A stretch of DNA of 16,321 nucleotides from an uncultured Rikenellaceae bacterium (GTDB lineage Bacteria; Bacteroidota; Bacteroidia; Bacteroidales; Rikenellaceae): assembly GCA_947054185.1 (NCBI GenBank), contig CAMRVW010000032.1, forward strand, positions 1 through 16,321, given 5' to 3'. The position numbers and the translations under genes are program-made. Of this stretch, positions 14,577-16,321 are shown one piece after another (positions within the stretch are counted from its first letter, which is position 1; each line of letters opens with the position of its first letter). Under the pieces are notes generated by a model, which saw only the letters and a list, made by a program, of their open reading frames with translations, was not told the DNA's origin and searched no databases.

Positions 14577-15920
14577 ATGATAACACCCACACTCAGGCCC
14601 ATAACAGACACTCCCACACGCTTTTACATAGAGACATACGGCTGTCAGATGAACGTCGGCGACACAGAAATAGTCGTGTCTATAATGCAAGACCACGGCT
14701 ATGGTTACACCGACAACATCTCTGATGCCGTCATCATACTCATCAACACATGTTCGGTGCGTGACGGCGCCGAGCAACGGGTATGGGGACGTCTGGCCGA
14801 GTTTGCCTCGCTCAGAAAACGCCGCCCGTCACTGATAGTGGGCGTGATAGGCTGCATGGCCGAACGTCTGCGCGAACGCCTCACCGAGGGCGACAAGGGT
14901 GTCGACATAGTGGCCGGACCCGACGCCTATCGCTCACTCCCCTCTCTCATGGAAGAGGTCAAAAACGGCGGTAAGGGAGTCAACGTGTTGCTCTCGCGCG
15001 AGGAGACATACGCCGACATTTCGCCCGTAAGGCTCGACCGCAACGGCGTCAGCGCTTTCGTATCCATAATGCGCGGCTGCAACAACATGTGCTCATATTG
15101 CGTTGTGCCATACACCCGCGGTGCCGAACGAAGCCGCCCCGCCGACACCATCATGGCCGAGGTGCGCGACCTTTTCGCCAAAGGCTATCGTGAGGTGACC
15201 CTGCTGGGACAGAACGTCAACTCATACCGCCACGACACCACCTCGTTTGCCGACCTCATGCGCATGACCGCCGAGGTGTCGCCCCTGCTGCGCGTACGCT
15301 TCGCCACCTCACACCCCAAAGACCTCAGCGACGAGCTGCTCGATGTCATGGCCTCGCACCCCAATATATGCCGTGCCATACACCTGCCGGCACAGTCAGG
15401 CTCAGACACCATGCTCGAACGCATGAACCGCAAATATACCCGCGCATGGTATCTCGAACGCATCGACGCCATCAAACGACGCATGCCCGACTGCGCCATA
15501 TCCACCGACCTGATAGCAGGCTTCTGCGGCGAGACCCAAGAGGAACACGAAGCCACCCTGTCGCTCATGAGACAGGTGGGTTACCAGTTCGCATACATGT
15601 TCAAATACTCCGAGCGCGAGGGCACCAAAGCCTCACGCCACATGAAAGACGACATACCCGACAAGCTCAAAACCGAACGGCTCACACAAATCATCAACCT
15701 CCAGAACGAACTGTCGCTCCAAAGCAACAGACACGACATAGGCAAGAGCTTCGAGGTGCTCGTGGAGGGAGCATCCAAACGCAACCCCGCCGAGCTGGTG
15801 GGGCGAACATCGCAAAACAAAGTATGCGTCTGGGCCGACACCACCCACCGCCCCGGCGACTATGTCACCGTCACCGTCGACGACTGCACCTCGGCCACCC
15901 TGCTCTGCCATCTGGCATAA
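14577..15920 (+). CDS. miaB: tRNA-2-methylthio-N6-dimethylallyladenosine synthase MiaB
   Basis: This 447-residue radical-SAM methylthiotransferase adds the 2-methylthio group to i6A37 of tRNAs that read codons starting with U. The N-terminal MTTase domain holds the auxiliary 4Fe-4S cysteines Cys23 (TYGCQMN), Cys59 (NTCSVR) and Cys93 (GVIGCMAERL). The radical-SAM cluster is Cys168, Cys172 and Cys175 in RGCNNMCSYCVVPYTRG. A TRAM-type RNA-binding domain fills about 382-447. The MiaB-typical IREN segment reads VRDG here. The length is typical for the family. It sits 42 nt after pyrC on the same strand with no terminator between, so it is probably the last gene of the operon. No convincing intrinsic terminator follows. 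Confidence 0.93.
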   Translation: MITPTLRPITDTPTRFYIETYGCQMNVGDTEIVVSIMQDHGYGYTDNISDAVIILINTCSVRDGAEQRVWGRLAEFASLRKRRPSLIVGVIGCMAERLRERLTEGDKGVDIVAGPDAYRSLPSLMEEVKNGGKGVNVLLSREETYADISPVRLDRNGVSAFVSIMRGCNNMCSYCVVPYTRGAERSRPADTIMAEVRDLFAKGYREVTLLGQNVNSYRHDTTSFADLMRMTAEVSPLLRVRFATSHPKDLSDELLDVMASHPNICRAIHLPAQSGSDTMLERMNRKYTRAWYLERIDAIKRRMPDCAISTDLIAGFCGETQEEHEATLSLMRQVGYQFAYMFKYSEREGTKASRHMKDDIPDKLKTERLTQIINLQNELSLQSNRHDIGKSFEVLVEGASKRNPAELVGRTSQNKVCVWADTTHRPGDYVTVTVDDCTSATLLCHLA

Positions 15921-16321
15921 GGCAACCAAACCATTCACCTGCATGACTTTCGTGCCGGCCGGTTTTGGACGACGGTTTTCTGCCCCCGCATGACCTTTGT
16001 TTTTGCTCGTATTTTTTTCGCTCCGGCATGGCTTTTACGCCGGCAGGGCGGCCGAAGAACGAGGCCTGGGCGGGCCGACCATCCCCCCCGCGGAGGCCTG
16101 TAACCCAGATTGGTTATTATAACTCAGTGACTTAAGCACGTTCAAACCGCGTATCACCTCCCCGCCTTGCCCCCACAGGCTCGGCCCGAAGCTCCTCCAC
16201 GCCAAAGTCACGGCACCCCGGCCAACCCAAAGTGCCCCCCGTCTCTCTCACGCCCCCACGCCCGACCCTCATCACGCCCTCGACCTCCACGCCGATGCGG
16301 CCGACCGCAGGTCGGCCCACC
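15921..16321. other. Non-coding right edge: GC-rich, repeat-bearing, no supported gene
   Basis: I find no credible protein or RNA gene here. The tract contains three imperfect copies of a GCATG(A/G)CTTT-like motif starting near 15941, 15988 and 16026. A small AT-rich island at about 16100-16135 (GTAACCCAGATTGGTTATTA and following bases) lies between GC-rich flanks. A long C-rich, G-poor stretch runs from about 16140 to 16295, and a perfect 8-bp inverted repeat lies at 16299-16317. The open frames across it have biased composition and no recognisable domain. It may be decayed mobile DNA or the distal flank of a gene beyond the window. Confidence 0.5.
16299..16317. repeat. Inverted repeat at the right edge
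   Basis: GGCCGACC (16299-16306) and GGTCGGCC (16310-16317) are perfect inverted repeats around the 3-nt loop GCA. No T run is visible before the window ends, so it may be a hairpin in a message or part of a dispersed palindromic repeat. A related GGCCGACC also occurs near 16074. Confidence 0.5.

Noticed and set aside
16132..16320. Minus-strand open frame of 62 codons reaching the right edge
   Set aside because: It is Gly/Arg/Val-rich, low in complexity, starts at GTG at the window limit, and matches nothing I recognise. The composition is that of the C-rich non-coding tract.
1..16321. CRISPR arrays, tRNA or rRNA genes, intact insertion sequences
   Set aside because: No regularly spaced repeat-spacer pattern, cloverleaf-like segment, rRNA core sequence or transposase was seen on either strand. 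The short repeats found are too few and irregular.

Overview
The window looks like a chromosomal segment of an anaerobic gut-type Bacteroidales bacterium, possibly a GC-rich lineage such as Muribaculaceae. The reasons are: two secreted Ser-type sulfatases, a PqqL-like M16 protease, a Bacteroidetes-style LuxS, a polyprenol-phosphate mannosyltransferase coupled to dihydroorotase, weak Shine-Dalgarno signals with A-rich leaders, and several TAnnTTTG -7 promoter elements with TTTG/TTG about 19-20 nt upstream. The genus is inferred, not shown. I see 11 complete protein genes, no rRNA or tRNA genes, no CRISPR array and no intact mobile element.

Layout. Eight genes (106-12340) lie on the minus strand and three (12481-15920) on the plus strand, diverging from a 140-bp region at 12341-12480. 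Read in the direction of transcription, the minus genes form these units: (a) a GH20-like secreted protein of unknown function (12340-11372); (b) luxS (11132-10662), behind an unusually G-depleted AT-rich leader and followed by two strong hairpins, one with a T tail; (c) clpB (10449-7858), ending directly in a perfect 15-bp terminator stem; (d) sulfatase 2 then alkC (7721-4988), followed by a 56-residue winged-helix protein (4901-4731) with its own promoter and terminator; (e) sulfatase 1 then the M16 peptidase (4559-106). The plus unit is a dolichyl-phosphate-mannose-synthase-like GT2 enzyme, a dihydroorotase overlapping it by 4 bp, and miaB.

Function. The sulfatases and M16 peptidase all carry signal peptides and fit desulfation and peptide degradation in the periplasm or at the cell surface. 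ClpB (protein disaggregation), AlkC (alkylated-base excision), LuxS (activated methyl cycle / AI-2), dihydroorotase (pyrimidines) and MiaB (tRNA thiomethylation) are housekeeping or stress functions. Most of the window is ordinary core chromosome. No complete novel system is evident.

The parts worth a second look are: the GH20-like protein with a shortened barrel and no recognisable catalytic Asp-Glu pair; the structured 3' region and skewed leader of luxS; the alternative hairpins between sulfatase 1 and the peptidase; the sulfatase/alkC/mini-wHTH arrangement; and the repeat-rich non-coding right edge (15921-16321).
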